Below, piece after piece: positions 42,987 to 51,654 of a DNA stretch of 64,000 nt; the stretch's first letter is position 1, and each line of letters begins with the position of its first letter. The notes under the pieces are model-generated. The model searched no databases. It was not told where the DNA came from and saw nothing but the letters and a program-made list of their open reading frames with translations. The DNA comes from an uncultured Oscillospiraceae bacterium (GTDB lineage: Bacteria > Bacillota > Clostridia > Oscillospirales > Oscillospiraceae): NCBI GenBank assembly GCA_910589155.1, contig CAJURY010000001.1, positions 310,001-374,000 of the forward strand, given 5' to 3'. Position numbers and translations under genes: made by a program.

Positions 42987-45434
42987 TTAAGTATATCCAT
43001 TGACGTCCACAAAAGCGGAAACGCCCCGATTTCGCTTGTCCTTCGCAAATTCCCGGAGCAAATGCGCCAATAATAGACGCATTTTTTTATCACAGCGACA
43101 ACGCAAAGTCAGCCGATAGCGAAAATTGTAGTTAATTTTCATCACAGCCGCCGGGGCGGGTCCCAAAACCTCCCAAGCTGCGGCGCTGTATTCCTCCTGA
43201 TGCAGGCAGCTTTTCAGGCTTTCGCGAAAATCCGCCGCCCCACGCATCACCTGCGCTTCTGTCTGCCCAGAAAAGGTGATCACGACAAAATCCGAAAAAG
43301 GGGGACAATTTTTTGCCCGGCGCAAAGGCAGCTCCAGTTCATAAAAGCCCTTGTAATCCTGCGCCGCCGCAAGCTGGAGCACCTTATGCTCCGGGGTCAT
43401 GGTCTGAATCACCGCTCTGCCCTTGGCCGCGCCCCGGCCGGCTCTGCCGACAACCTGGGTAATCATGTTGAAGGTCGTCTCCGCCGCTCGGAAATGATCC
43501 ACATACAAAGATAGGTCGCCGTCCAAAACGCCGACTAAGGTGACGTTTTCAAAATTCAGTCCCTTGGCCACCATTTGCGTGCCCAAAAGAACGGGAATAT
43601 TTTCTTTCTGAAAGCGCTCAAATATTTTTTCGTGGGTATTCACTGCGCTTACCGTATCCGCATCCATGCGGATAATCGCCGTGTCTGGGAATGCTTCTTC
43701 CAATTCCTCCTGCACCCGCTGGGTACCGACGCCCACCTGTTTGAGCGGACCGCCACAGAAGGGACACCGCCTGGGCATCGGCTCAGAATGCCCGCAGTAA
43801 TGGCACATGAGCCGCTGGTTTGCGCTGTGATAGGTGAGGTGCACGCTGCAACGGGGGCACTCCGGCGCTTTGCCGCAGTCCACGCAAGCTACCAGCTTGC
43901 TGGCGCCCCGTCGATTCAAAAACAGAATGGTCTGCTGTTTGTGCCTGAAATTCTCTTCCATTGCCGCCGCCAGAGGCGCACTCATGGCAGAGTCGTTCCC
44001 GTTTTGCAGTTCCTGCTTCATGTCCACAATTTCCACCTGGGGCAGTTCCATGCCGTTGTACCGGCGGCCAAGGGTGTAAAGTTGGAAAAGCCCGGTCTGC
44101 GCCCGGTACATGGTCTCTACCGACGGAGTAGCGGAACCCAAAAGCACCAACGCCTTTTCCCGCTGCCCCCGGAAAATCGCCACTTCCCTCGCGTGATAGC
44201 GGGGGGCGTTTTCCGATTTGTAGGTGTGCTCCTGCTCCTCGTCTAGTATGATGAGACCAAGCTTTTGACAAGGCGCAAATACCGCCGATCGTGTGCCTAC
44301 CACCACTTTTGCTCCGCCGGAGCGAATGCGCTTCCACTGGTCATAGCGCTCCCCAACGGACAAGCTGCTGTGCAGCACCGCCACTTCCTTGCCAAACCAC
44401 GCCGCAAGCAGACGCAAAAGCTGAGACGTAAGAGAAATTTCTGGCACCAGCAGCAGCGCGGATTTCCCCTCCTGCAAGCAGCGTTCAATGAGTTTTAAAT
44501 ACACGGAAGTCTTGCCGCTGCCCGTCACGCCGTACAAAAGCGCCGTACCAGGTTCAGATTCCAGCATCTGTGCGGCAAGCCCGGAAAAGGCTCTTTGCTG
44601 CTCTGGGTTTAATTCCATTTCCCCGGAAATATCCGCCGGGAGAATTTCCCGGCAGCGGCAAACCGGCTGTGGGGTTAAGTTTAGATATCCCAATCGTTCC
44701 AGCCGCTTCACTGTCGCGGAAGTCGCCCCGGTAAAATAGCAAAGCTCCTTCACACTACAGCTTCCCACTGTGCAGATCAGACGCAATAGTTCATACTGCA
44801 CCGGTGCGCGGCGCTGTATTTTCAGCGCGTAAGCCATAACTTCCTCAGCAGAAGCGGCGAGAGCGGCAATTTGCTCCGTCTTATCACCGATTCTGCGCAG
44901 AAAGTCCGCCTTTGCGCTGATCCATTTTTTGCCTTGCAGATATTTCAGCGCCTCCTGCAAAAGCCGCTCGTCCTGAAAGGCTTTGCGCAAATCGCTGTAA
45001 TCGCAGCTTCCGCCCATTTCCTGCAAAAAAGCAAGAATCTGCGCAGCGCCGGGCTTACGAATCTGCCTGCCCTCCCAGGGTGCGCCTTCCGCCAACGTAT
45101 AGGTATCCTTGACGCAAAACCAGAGTCCGGCGGGGAGCATAGCGCGGATTGCGTCGTAGAAGGTACAAAAATACCGTTCCCGGACGAAAGCCGCCAGACG
45201 AAGCATAGCTTCATCCAGCACAGGGCCATCGTCCAGGAGCTGATCAATGGTTTTCAGGCCGGCGGAGCTACCCTCCTCTACGGAAAGCACAATCCCCTCC
45301 GTCCGCCGGTTGCCCCGGCCAAAAGGCGCCATGACCCGCATACCGGGGCAAAGGCGCATATCGGCGGGTATCAAGTAGGAATAGGGCTTGTCGATTGCAT
45401 AAACCGCAGCGGAAACAGCAATTTTCGCAAGCAT
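42987..45434 (-). CDS. priA: Primosomal replication restart helicase PriA
   Basis: An 815-residue SF2 helicase. The N-terminal DNA-binding domain precedes Walker A GVTGSGKTS, DEEQ box (LDEEQEHTYKS), motif V/VI region (VVGRAGRG) and a zinc domain with eight cysteines (CVDCGKAPECPRC and CHYCG, CPFCGG). It reloads the replisome at stalled forks. GGAGG 7 nt before ATG. Confidence 0.96.
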   Translation of the reverse strand: MLAKIAVSAAVYAIDKPYSYLIPADMRLCPGMRVMAPFGRGNRRTEGIVLSVEEGSSAGLKTIDQLLDDGPVLDEAMLRLAAFVRERYFCTFYDAIRAMLPAGLWFCVKDTYTLAEGAPWEGRQIRKPGAAQILAFLQEMGGSCDYSDLRKAFQDERLLQEALKYLQGKKWISAKADFLRRIGDKTEQIAALAASAEEVMAYALKIQRRAPVQYELLRLICTVGSCSVKELCYFTGATSATVKRLERLGYLNLTPQPVCRCREILPADISGEMELNPEQQRAFSGLAAQMLESEPGTALLYGVTGSGKTSVYLKLIERCLQEGKSALLLVPEISLTSQLLRLLAAWFGKEVAVLHSSLSVGERYDQWKRIRSGGAKVVVGTRSAVFAPCQKLGLIILDEEQEHTYKSENAPRYHAREVAIFRGQREKALVLLGSATPSVETMYRAQTGLFQLYTLGRRYNGMELPQVEIVDMKQELQNGNDSAMSAPLAAAMEENFRHKQQTILFLNRRGASKLVACVDCGKAPECPRCSVHLTYHSANQRLMCHYCGHSEPMPRRCPFCGGPLKQVGVGTQRVQEELEEAFPDTAIIRMDADTVSAVNTHEKIFERFQKENIPVLLGTQMVAKGLNFENVTLVGVLDGDLSLYVDHFRAAETTFNMITQVVGRAGRGAAKGRAVIQTMTPEHKVLQLAAAQDYKGFYELELPLRRAKNCPPFSDFVVITFSGQTEAQVMRGAADFRESLKSCLHQEEYSAAAWEVLGPAPAAVMKINYNFRYRLTLRCRCDKKMRLLLAHLLREFAKDKRNRGVSAFVDVNGYT

Positions 45435-45453
45435 TCCAATTCCTCCTCGTTTC

Positions 45454-45660
45454 TTACTTCGTGTATTCTTCCTTCAAAGAAGCGGTTAATTCGCCCTCCG
45501 CCACTTCCCGAATGGCTAAGGTAACAGGTTTTTCCTCCAGCGGCTCCTGATACGCCTCGGATTCCATGGCAAGCTGCCGGGCGCGACGGGCGACCACATT
45601 TACCAGAAGATAGCGGCTGTTGATGTGCTCCAATAAATTGGACATGGGTGGATAAAGCAT
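45454..45660 (-). CDS. rpoZ: RNA polymerase omega subunit
   Basis: A 68-residue protein with the omega motif SRYLLVNVVARRARQL followed by PVTLAIREVAEGEL. It helps assemble beta' into RNA polymerase. It starts 1 bp after gmk with GGAGG at 9 nt, the classic gmk-rpoZ pair. Confidence 0.93.
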   Translation of the reverse strand: MLYPPMSNLLEHINSRYLLVNVVARRARQLAMESEAYQEPLEEKPVTLAIREVAEGELTASLKEEYTK

Positions 45661-45661
45661 A

Positions 45662-46273
45662 TTACATTTCCTCCTTGAAAATAGAAATTCGCTTGTCGGC
45701 GGTATAATGTTCGGCGCTTTCGCTGCCCGCTATGATAGCCAGCAGCTCTTTGGCGCACACATCCAAATCGTCATTTATAATAATATAATCGTAGTTGGAC
45801 GCTTGCTGGTTTTCCCACTGCGCCTGTTTTAACCGCGCTTCAATCTTTTCAGGCGGCGTGTCGCCTCTGCTTTCCAGCCGGCGGCGCACCTCCTGCATAC
45901 TGGGCGCGGCTATGTATACAAGCACCGCGTCCGGTCGGTTCCGGCGCACCGCAAAAGCGCCGTTTGGATCCACGTCCAAAAATACCGTCCGCTGATCCAG
46001 CAGCGCCTGCTCAATGGGCTTTGTGGGCGTACCGTAGTACTCCCCTGCATACTGATTATACTCCAGCAGCGCATTTTCTGCAAGCATCCGCTCAAATTCC
46101 TGTTTGTCCATATAATGATAGCTAACGCCCGGGATTTCACCGGGTCTCGGCGCACGGGTGGTTGCGGAGACTGAAAAAAAGGAGTCCGGGATTTCCCCCA
46201 GGATTTTTTTCAGTACGCTGCTTTTTCCTACGCCGGAAGGACCGGAGCACACAATCAATTTTCTATTTTTCAT
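45662..46273 (-). CDS. gmk: Guanylate kinase
   Basis: A 203-residue GMP kinase: P-loop GPSGVGKSS at 11-19, GMP-binding TTRAPRPGEIPGVSYHY and the lid region RRRLESRGDTP. Its ATG overlaps the remA stop in ATGA. It makes GDP for nucleotide pools and hence ppGpp precursors. Confidence 0.96.
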   Translation of the reverse strand: MKNRKLIVCSGPSGVGKSSVLKKILGEIPDSFFSVSATTRAPRPGEIPGVSYHYMDKQEFERMLAENALLEYNQYAGEYYGTPTKPIEQALLDQRTVFLDVDPNGAFAVRRNRPDAVLVYIAAPSMQEVRRRLESRGDTPPEKIEARLKQAQWENQQASNYDYIIINDDLDVCAKELLAIIAGSESAEHYTADKRISIFKEEM

Positions 46274-46530
46274 GACGTTGTTTCCTCTTCCGCAATTTTA
46301 TCTGCCATACGGTTTGCGATGGTTTCCGGCTGAATCGCTGACAAAATCACATGGTCTGTATCCATAATGATCACCGCGCGGGTTCTTCGCCCATAGGAAG
46401 CGTCAATGAGCATCCCCCGTTCCTTGGCCTCCTGAATCAGCCGCTTGATGGGTGCGGAATCCGGGCTAACCAAGGCAAGCAGACGGTTTGAGGAAACCAT
46501 ATTGCCAAAGCCAATGTTAATGAGTTTCAT
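46270..46530 (-). CDS. remA: Extracellular matrix regulator RemA-like (DUF370)
   Basis: An 86-residue DUF370 protein: INIGFGNMVSSNRLLALVSPDSAPIKRLIQ and GMLIDASYGRRTRAVIIMD are diagnostic. In Bacillus RemA is a DNA-binding activator of matrix genes and osmolyte genes. Always found between yicC and gmk, as here; the polysaccharide locus at 1-8120 would be a natural target but that is inference. Confidence 0.94.
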   Translation of the reverse strand: MKLINIGFGNMVSSNRLLALVSPDSAPIKRLIQEAKERGMLIDASYGRRTRAVIIMDTDHVILSAIQPETIANRMADKIAEEETTS

Positions 46531-46544
46531 AAGGCATCCTCAAA

Positions 46545-47429
46545 TTATTCAATATTTTGGGTCTGTTCCCGGATTTTTTCCAGTTCCGCCTTGATGTCTA
46601 CCACAACTCTGGCGAGGCGCACGTCTGTGCACTTGGAACCGATGGTATTGGCCTCCCGGTTCATTTCCTGAAGCAAAAAATCCAGCTTCCGGCCTGTGGC
46701 GCCGCCGGTTGTGAGCATTTCTTCCATCTGGGAAAGGTGGCTGCGCAGCCGGACGGTTTCCTCGTCCACTGCTACCTTATCCGCGAAAATCGCCGCCTCT
46801 GTCAAAATCCGACTTTCGTCGATGGCCGTATTTTCCAGAACCTCCCGCATTTTCGCTTCCAGCCGGGCGCGGTAATCCGCAACGGTCTGGGGATTCCCCG
46901 CTTCCACCTGCTCCACCAGAGAAAGGATCGTCGCCTTCCGGCTGCGAAGATCCGCTTCCAACGCGCCGCCTTCCACTGTGCGCATGGTATCGTAAGCGGC
47001 CAGCGCCATTTCCACCACAGCCAGCAAGTCGGCTTTCAATTCCTCCTGATCCGCTTCCGGCTTTTCCACCAGAAATACTTCCGGCAGCCGGGACAAAGCG
47101 GCCGTGGTAATTTCATCTCTTACCCCGTAGGTGTCCACCATCGCGCGCATAGCCTTGAGATACCCCTCCAGCACAGGGACATTCAGCGAAACCTGCACAT
47201 CCTCCGCCGCTTGAGTGACAACGCTTACAAATACATCCACTTTGCCCCGAGAAACGCTGGCTTTTACCATTTGCTTCACCGCTTCCTCTGCAAAGGAGAA
47301 GCTGCGCGGAAGCTTAACGGTGCAGTCAAGATAACGGTTATTGACAGAGCGCAATTCCACTGTAATTTCTCTGCCATGGAGCGTCTTTGTGGCTCGTCCA
47401 TAGCCAGTCATACTTTTTATCAACTTCAT
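46545..47429 (-). CDS. yicC: YicC-family endoribonuclease
   Basis: About 294 residues with the conserved N-terminus IKSMTGYGRA and ELRSVNNRYLDCTVKLP, and the C-terminal GRKLDFLLQEMNREANTIGSKC block. The family was shown to be an endoribonuclease. The start is uncertain: ATG 47429 is close to AAGGGG, while TTG 47423 has better spacing and gives the family's usual MIKSMTG start. Confidence 0.93.
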   Translation of the reverse strand: MKLIKSMTGYGRATKTLHGREITVELRSVNNRYLDCTVKLPRSFSFAEEAVKQMVKASVSRGKVDVFVSVVTQAAEDVQVSLNVPVLEGYLKAMRAMVDTYGVRDEITTAALSRLPEVFLVEKPEADQEELKADLLAVVEMALAAYDTMRTVEGGALEADLRSRKATILSLVEQVEAGNPQTVADYRARLEAKMREVLENTAIDESRILTEAAIFADKVAVDEETVRLRSHLSQMEEMLTTGGATGRKLDFLLQEMNREANTIGSKCTDVRLARVVVDIKAELEKIREQTQNIE

Positions 47430-47483
47430 TTTCCCCTTTCTTCCCATAGCTTAATCAAACGTATGGGAATCACATTGCATTTA

Positions 47484-48743
47484 TCAGGTATTGCCTGTCG
47501 GATCGCCGGATTCATCCGGGATAATCTCTGTCAATTTCAAAGAAACGCTGTATTTCCCCACGGTTCCCACAGAATCATAAGGAAGCTTTACGGTAGCGGC
47601 AGCCGTAATCGTATTGCCCATGCCAAGGCCGCTGCAATCCACGCTCACTTGAATATCGTTCGCCGTCAACTTGGTCACAAGATTGCTGGGACCGCGCACC
47701 GTAACCGGCAAACGCTTGGTCACAATCTCAATTTGATACCCGTCCGGCACATTCGCGTTGATAAGTTGGAAATCCGATACGTTCAGGGTGCGGCTGAGCA
47801 GACCCACAAACTCTACCTTCACATTCGCAATGGTGAGACCGGAACGGTTTGTTACAGTATCCGGCAGCTTAATGGCTCTTGTGACAGTACCGCTCGCAGT
47901 GAGTTCTGTCAAATCAATAGGGTCCAGCAGAATTTCCGTAATATTTTTCAGCGCTTCCTCGCTGCCGGAAATGGCAATGGTATTCGGCTCCACCGTGACC
48001 TTGGTATTTTGCTCCGTGGCGCCGCCGCCATAAACAAGCTGCGCAACCAGAGGTACCTCCTTATAGTGCTGCACCGTCATTTTTACGTTGATTTCCGCAA
48101 CGTTGGTGGTGACATACCTGGAGTCCACCGGCGTGCCCTCCACATCCATCAGCTGATAGCGATAATTCTGGTCAATGGACTCTTTCAAATTGGTCACGTC
48201 AATTTCTATATTTGCGTGGTGAATCTGGTCAATGACCTCCGCTGGTCCAGAAATTGCCACAACATGATCGCTGAGCACCGCGCTTTCCCGATCCAGAATC
48301 AAATCCTTGGCCTTCATTTCGCCGGTATAGCTCAGTTCCACAGGCACTTCTTTCACGCTATAATCCACAATTGTGACTTCTATAGCCTTGGGTTGTTTAT
48401 CCAAAACCGAAATACTAACGCTGCTGTCTGTTACAGACACGCCTACGTTGAGCTGATAAACCCCCGCCTCCTGAATCAGCCCCAGATCAACTGTGGCAAG
48501 CAGGCTGGCTTGGCTGAGCTGGTTTAAATCCGAGCGATTGCCCTGAATCCGCACAGCCACCGACTGCTCAGAACCCGGCATTCGCATCAGTCCGCGGTCT
48601 TTCAGCGTTTCCTCCCCCTGAAAGGTCACAGGTACCGTATAGGGAGCGTCCGATTCTGGGCTGACAACCGTCACTACATAAACCCAAAGACCCAACGCAA
48701 TGACCAAAGACAAAAGCGCCGTTAAAACTTTATTATTTTTCAT
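47484..48743 (-). CDS. cdaR: CdaR-like YbbR-domain regulator of CdaA
   Basis: A 419-residue protein with one N-terminal membrane helix (LTALLSLVIALGLWVYVVT) and four extracytoplasmic YbbR repeats, each with the V-x-L-x-GP/GS-xx-V pattern (e.g. AISGPAEVIDQI, AISGSEEALKNI, TVRGPSNLVTKL). In Firmicutes it binds and modulates CdaA. ATG 48743 follows AAGGA at 8 nt; ATG 48752 lies inside that site. The start overlaps the end of cdaA by 11 nt. Confidence 0.93.
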   Translation of the reverse strand: MKNNKVLTALLSLVIALGLWVYVVTVVSPESDAPYTVPVTFQGEETLKDRGLMRMPGSEQSVAVRIQGNRSDLNQLSQASLLATVDLGLIQEAGVYQLNVGVSVTDSSVSISVLDKQPKAIEVTIVDYSVKEVPVELSYTGEMKAKDLILDRESAVLSDHVVAISGPAEVIDQIHHANIEIDVTNLKESIDQNYRYQLMDVEGTPVDSRYVTTNVAEINVKMTVQHYKEVPLVAQLVYGGGATEQNTKVTVEPNTIAISGSEEALKNITEILLDPIDLTELTASGTVTRAIKLPDTVTNRSGLTIANVKVEFVGLLSRTLNVSDFQLINANVPDGYQIEIVTKRLPVTVRGPSNLVTKLTANDIQVSVDCSGLGMGNTITAAATVKLPYDSVGTVGKYSVSLKLTEIIPDESGDPTGNT

Positions 48744-49605
48744 GGGAATCATCCTTCTTCTTCAGGCTTTGCCGCAGCCGCTGGCCGATGGTTTTGGGCT
48801 GATTGTCCGCAGTGGGCACAAGCTCGTTGCGCAAAAGCCGCTCCAAAGTCTGGGCGGCCAAATGCCGCTTCAGCATCCCGCCTACCGCCACGGAAATCGT
48901 CCCGGTTTCCTCCGAAACAATTACCACAACCGCATCGCTGACTTCACTAACGCCAACGCCCGCCCGATGACGGGTGCCTAAATCCGCGCTTAAATGACTG
49001 TTATCCGAAAGAGGCAGCACGCACCCAGCCACCGCCACTCGATCCTCCCGCACAATCAAAGCGCCGTCGTGAAGCGCCGCCTTGGGGAAGAAAATATTCC
49101 GGTATAGCTGCTCGGATACCCTGCCGTCAATGACAGTGCCGGTTTTAAAATATTCATCCAGCCGCACCTTACGCTCAAAAACAATCAGCGCGCCGGTTTT
49201 CTCCTTGGACATAACTTCACAGGCAGATACCGTCTGGGCAATGACTGTGTCCAGTTCCCGAACCTGCTGCTTCACATTCAGCAGTTCTTTCAAACTCTTG
49301 CCGCCAACGTGTTCCAAGACGCGGCGCAGTTCCGGCTGAAACAAAATCACCAGCGCGATCAATCCGATTTGCAGAACTTGACCCACCAGAAAATTCAGCG
49401 TATGCAGCTTAGCCAAACCTGTCGTCCAAGACAAAAGCAACACAAAGACAATAGCCTTTGCGATGCGATATGTATTTGTGGACTGGATCATCCGCAGCAG
49501 CCGATAAACAAGGTAGGCCACCACCAGAATTTCAAAAATATCCCCCAGCCCTATACTGGTCAGCAATTGCCAGAAATTAGAACAATATTCTAAAAAAGCA
49601 CTCAT
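48733..49605 (-). CDS. cdaA: Diadenylate cyclase CdaA
   Basis: A 290-residue membrane enzyme making c-di-AMP from two ATP. Three membrane helices lie in the first 90 residues; the DAC domain has DGA at 180-182 and GTRHRAG at 210-216. c-di-AMP controls potassium and osmotic balance and wall integrity. ATG 49605 follows AGGTGAG; the longer frame from 49650 crosses the leader hairpin and is not favoured. First gene of a 14-gene transcription unit. Confidence 0.95.
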   Translation of the reverse strand: MSAFLEYCSNFWQLLTSIGLGDIFEILVVAYLVYRLLRMIQSTNTYRIAKAIVFVLLLSWTTGLAKLHTLNFLVGQVLQIGLIALVILFQPELRRVLEHVGGKSLKELLNVKQQVRELDTVIAQTVSACEVMSKEKTGALIVFERKVRLDEYFKTGTVIDGRVSEQLYRNIFFPKAALHDGALIVREDRVAVAGCVLPLSDNSHLSADLGTRHRAGVGVSEVSDAVVVIVSEETGTISVAVGGMLKRHLAAQTLERLLRNELVPTADNQPKTIGQRLRQSLKKKDDSHEK

Positions 49606-49652
49606 AATCTCACCTGTTTTATTCAAAGCAAAAAGCAATTTGCATAGCATCC

Positions 49653-49685
49653 GGCAGCCATGGGGCGCCGAAGCACCCCACTGCC
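49653..49685 (-). other. Stable hairpin in the cdaA leader
   Basis: On the minus strand GGCAG-TGGGG and CCCCA-(TGG)-CTGCC pair around a TTCG tetraloop with two closing GC pairs. It lies within the 5' leader, 45 bp before the cdaA start, and is not followed by a T-run, so it is not an ordinary terminator. Role unknown. Confidence 0.5.
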
Positions 49686-49700
49686 CCTATTATCTGTATA

Positions 49701-49729
49701 ATTATAGCGGATTTTTTCTGCAATAGCAA
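49701..49729 (-). promoter_or_regulatory. Promoter of the cdaA operon
   Basis: Minus-strand TTGCTA (49724-49729), 17-bp spacer, TATAAT (49701-49706), just after the stop of the cysteine desulfurase gene. Confidence 0.78.
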
Positions 49730-49747
49730 GTGACAATCTGTAAAAAA

Positions 49748-50863
49748 TCATTTCTTCTGATGCGAAAGAATCCGACTTGCCGCCTGCGCCAGCGCGTTTG
49801 CCTGCCCAATGGAAGCATCATGACCAAAACTTGCCCGCACCGTACCGGTTTCCAAGGTGCCCGCGCTTTCGTGCGCCGTGGGCGCGCAGTGCAGCCCCGC
49901 CCGCATTGCAATGCCCCGCTGGGCAAACGCTCCGGCAAGCTCCTCGCAATCCCAGGCAGGATGCAGAAAGGACAAAACGCCGGATTGGTTTTCTCCGGCA
50001 AAAACCTCAAATCCCAGCTTTTGCAGCCCCCTGGCGGCGGCGTTCTTCGCTTGCATTTCCCGGCGCGCAATTTTCTGCACGCCAGTTTTTGCGACGTACT
50101 CCATACCCGCGCAAAGGCCGCAGATTCCCGGCACATTGACCGTTCCCGCCTCCAGACGATCCGGCAGAAAGTCCGGCATTTCCTGCTGCCTGGATACGCT
50201 GCCCGTACCGCCGAAAAGCAGAGGCGCAGGCTCCCTGCCGCAAAGCAGAAGTCCGGTTCCCTGCGGACCCAAAAGTCCTTTATGCCCCGGCATGGCAATA
50301 AAATCCGCGCCAAGTGCTTCCATATTAATTTCCATGGAACCGGCGGACTGCGCCGCGTCTATAATAAAAGGCACTTGGTACTGCCTGCAAAGCGTCGCCA
50401 TTTTCTCTACCGGCAAAATATAGCCGAAGACATTGGACACATGGGTAAAAACCGCCGCGTCCTGCCCCCGGCGAAGCGCCGCCTCAAATTCTTCCAGCGT
50501 ATCTTCCGGATCGAATAATTTGCGCCCGGCAATGGTGATTTGCGCTTTCAAGGCGTAAAGCAGCCTTGTCACCGCGTTATGCTCAAAGCCCGAAATCACC
50601 ACCCGGCAGCCCGGTTTCACAAGCGTATTGATGGCAATATTCAATCCATGGGTACAGTTGGACGTGAATACCACCCGCTCTGGCGGAAGGCTGAACAGCT
50701 TTCCCGCCTGCTCCCTGCACCGAAAAACCACTTCTCCAGCGCGAACTGCGGCAGGATGACCGCCCCGACCGGGATTTCCGCAGTTTTCTATAGCCCAATT
50801 GATTGCACGCCGTACGCTGTCCGGCTTATGAAGGGTAGTCGCGCCATGATCCAGATAGATCAT
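49748..50863 (-). CDS. Class V aminotransferase, cysteine desulfurase family (TIGR01977-like)
   Basis: A 371-residue PLP enzyme. PLP lysine K195 in PGHKGLLGPQG, the cofactor Asp in IIDAAQSAGS, and a catalytic-loop cysteine in RAGLHCAPTAH. This differs from the IscS encoded at 60252-61439. In Clostridia this subgroup is typically next to DUF3343 and selenium genes, and may supply selenium or sulfur. ATG 50863 overlaps the DUF3343 stop (ATGA); a much longer upstream frame crosses that gene and was rejected. No selD, selA or selB in the window. Confidence 0.92.
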   Translation of the reverse strand: MIYLDHGATTLHKPDSVRRAINWAIENCGNPGRGGHPAAVRAGEVVFRCREQAGKLFSLPPERVVFTSNCTHGLNIAINTLVKPGCRVVISGFEHNAVTRLLYALKAQITIAGRKLFDPEDTLEEFEAALRRGQDAAVFTHVSNVFGYILPVEKMATLCRQYQVPFIIDAAQSAGSMEINMEALGADFIAMPGHKGLLGPQGTGLLLCGREPAPLLFGGTGSVSRQQEMPDFLPDRLEAGTVNVPGICGLCAGMEYVAKTGVQKIARREMQAKNAAARGLQKLGFEVFAGENQSGVLSFLHPAWDCEELAGAFAQRGIAMRAGLHCAPTAHESAGTLETGTVRASFGHDASIGQANALAQAASRILSHQKK

Positions 50864-51114
50864 AGCATAATTTCCTCCATTTCGCCGCTTTCTCCCTGCT
50901 TGTAAATCTTGCTGTAGGGAATCGCGCGTTTTTTCAGCAGCGCTACCGCCTCCTGCCCGTGAGCGCCGCCTACACGCAGGCTGTAGCCGCAGCCTTTTTC
51001 CTCCATCCAGCGGGGCGTGCGGGCCATACTGGATGAAATACCGCCGCTGCGAAGAGCCGCCTGCCCACGCTGGGCGAAAGTGATAGAACGAAATGTGACA
51101 AAAAATTCTTTCAT
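50860..51114 (-). CDS. DUF3343 Se/S-carrier-like small protein
   Basis: An 84-residue protein: FFVTFRSITFAQRGQAAL at the N-terminus, then GCGYSLRVGGAHGQEAVALLKKRAIPYSKIY, matching the putative Se/S carrier family where the single cysteine of the CG motif is thought to carry persulfide or selenide. Coupled to the cysteine desulfurase by ATGA overlap. Its ribosome site GGGAGG lies in the 3' arm of the hairpin at 51124-51151, suggesting controlled translation. Confidence 0.85.
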   Translation of the reverse strand: MKEFFVTFRSITFAQRGQAALRSGGISSSMARTPRWMEEKGCGYSLRVGGAHGQEAVALLKKRAIPYSKIYKQGESGEMEEIML

Positions 51115-51123
51115 ATAGCAAAA

Positions 51124-51151
51124 CCTCCCTGGCTAATTTATGCCAAGGAGG
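51124..51151 (-). promoter_or_regulatory. Hairpin sequestering the DUF3343 ribosome-binding site
   Basis: On the minus strand CCTCCTTGGC (51142-51151) pairs with GCCAGGGAGG (51124-51133), ten pairs with one G-U, across an 8-nt AT loop. The 3' arm is the ribosome site and the 5' arm its exact anti-sequence. With only four T's after it, it is a weak terminator at best. Confidence 0.55.
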
Positions 51152-51168
51152 CGCGCGCTGTGCAGTAT

Positions 51169-51654
51169 TTATTCCATTTTTTCCGATTCCAAAAGCAGAC
51201 ATACCGCATGGCAGGCCATGCCTTCTTCCCGTCCGGTAAAGCCAAGGCGTTCTTCTGTGGTGGCTTTGATATTGACCTGCCCCACGGAAATTCCCAAAAG
51301 CACCGCAATGTTCCCTTCCATTTGTGGCAGATATCCCGCCAGCTTCGGCTTCTGGGCAATTAGCGTCACATCCAGATTGGAAACCTGATAACCGGCCTGC
51401 TTTACCTTTTCCGCCACCTGCTTCAAAAGCGACAAGGAGGAGATTCCCTTGTACTGCGGATCTGAATCTGGAAAGTGCCTGCCAATATCCCCCAGACCCG
51501 CCGCACCCAGCAACGCGTCCATAACGGCATGCAAAAGCACATCCGCATCGGAATGCCCGTCCAATCCCAAAGGATACTCCACACGCATCCCGCCTAAAAT
51601 CAAATTTCTGCCGGGAACCAATCGGTGTACATCATAGCCGTGTCCGATTCTCAT
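51169..51654 (-). CDS. ispF: 2-C-methyl-D-erythritol 2,4-cyclodiphosphate synthase
   Basis: A 161-residue enzyme of the MEP isoprenoid pathway. Metal-binding GHGYDVHRL at the N-terminus, DGHSDADVLLHAVMDALLGA and DIGRHFPDSDPQYK. The ATG overlaps the ispD stop in ATGA with AGGAGG upstream. It makes the cyclic diphosphate from the IspE product. Confidence 0.97.
   Translation of the reverse strand: MRIGHGYDVHRLVPGRNLILGGMRVEYPLGLDGHSDADVLLHAVMDALLGAAGLGDIGRHFPDSDPQYKGISSLSLLKQVAEKVKQAGYQVSNLDVTLIAQKPKLAGYLPQMEGNIAVLLGISVGQVNIKATTEERLGFTGREEGMACHAVCLLLESEKME

Noticed and set aside
46557..48527. Long plus-strand open frame of 656 codons opposite yicC and cdaR
   Set aside because: It lies fully antisense to two well-identified genes, has a composition rich in His/Arg/Gln typical of a reverse-frame shadow, and shows no domain.
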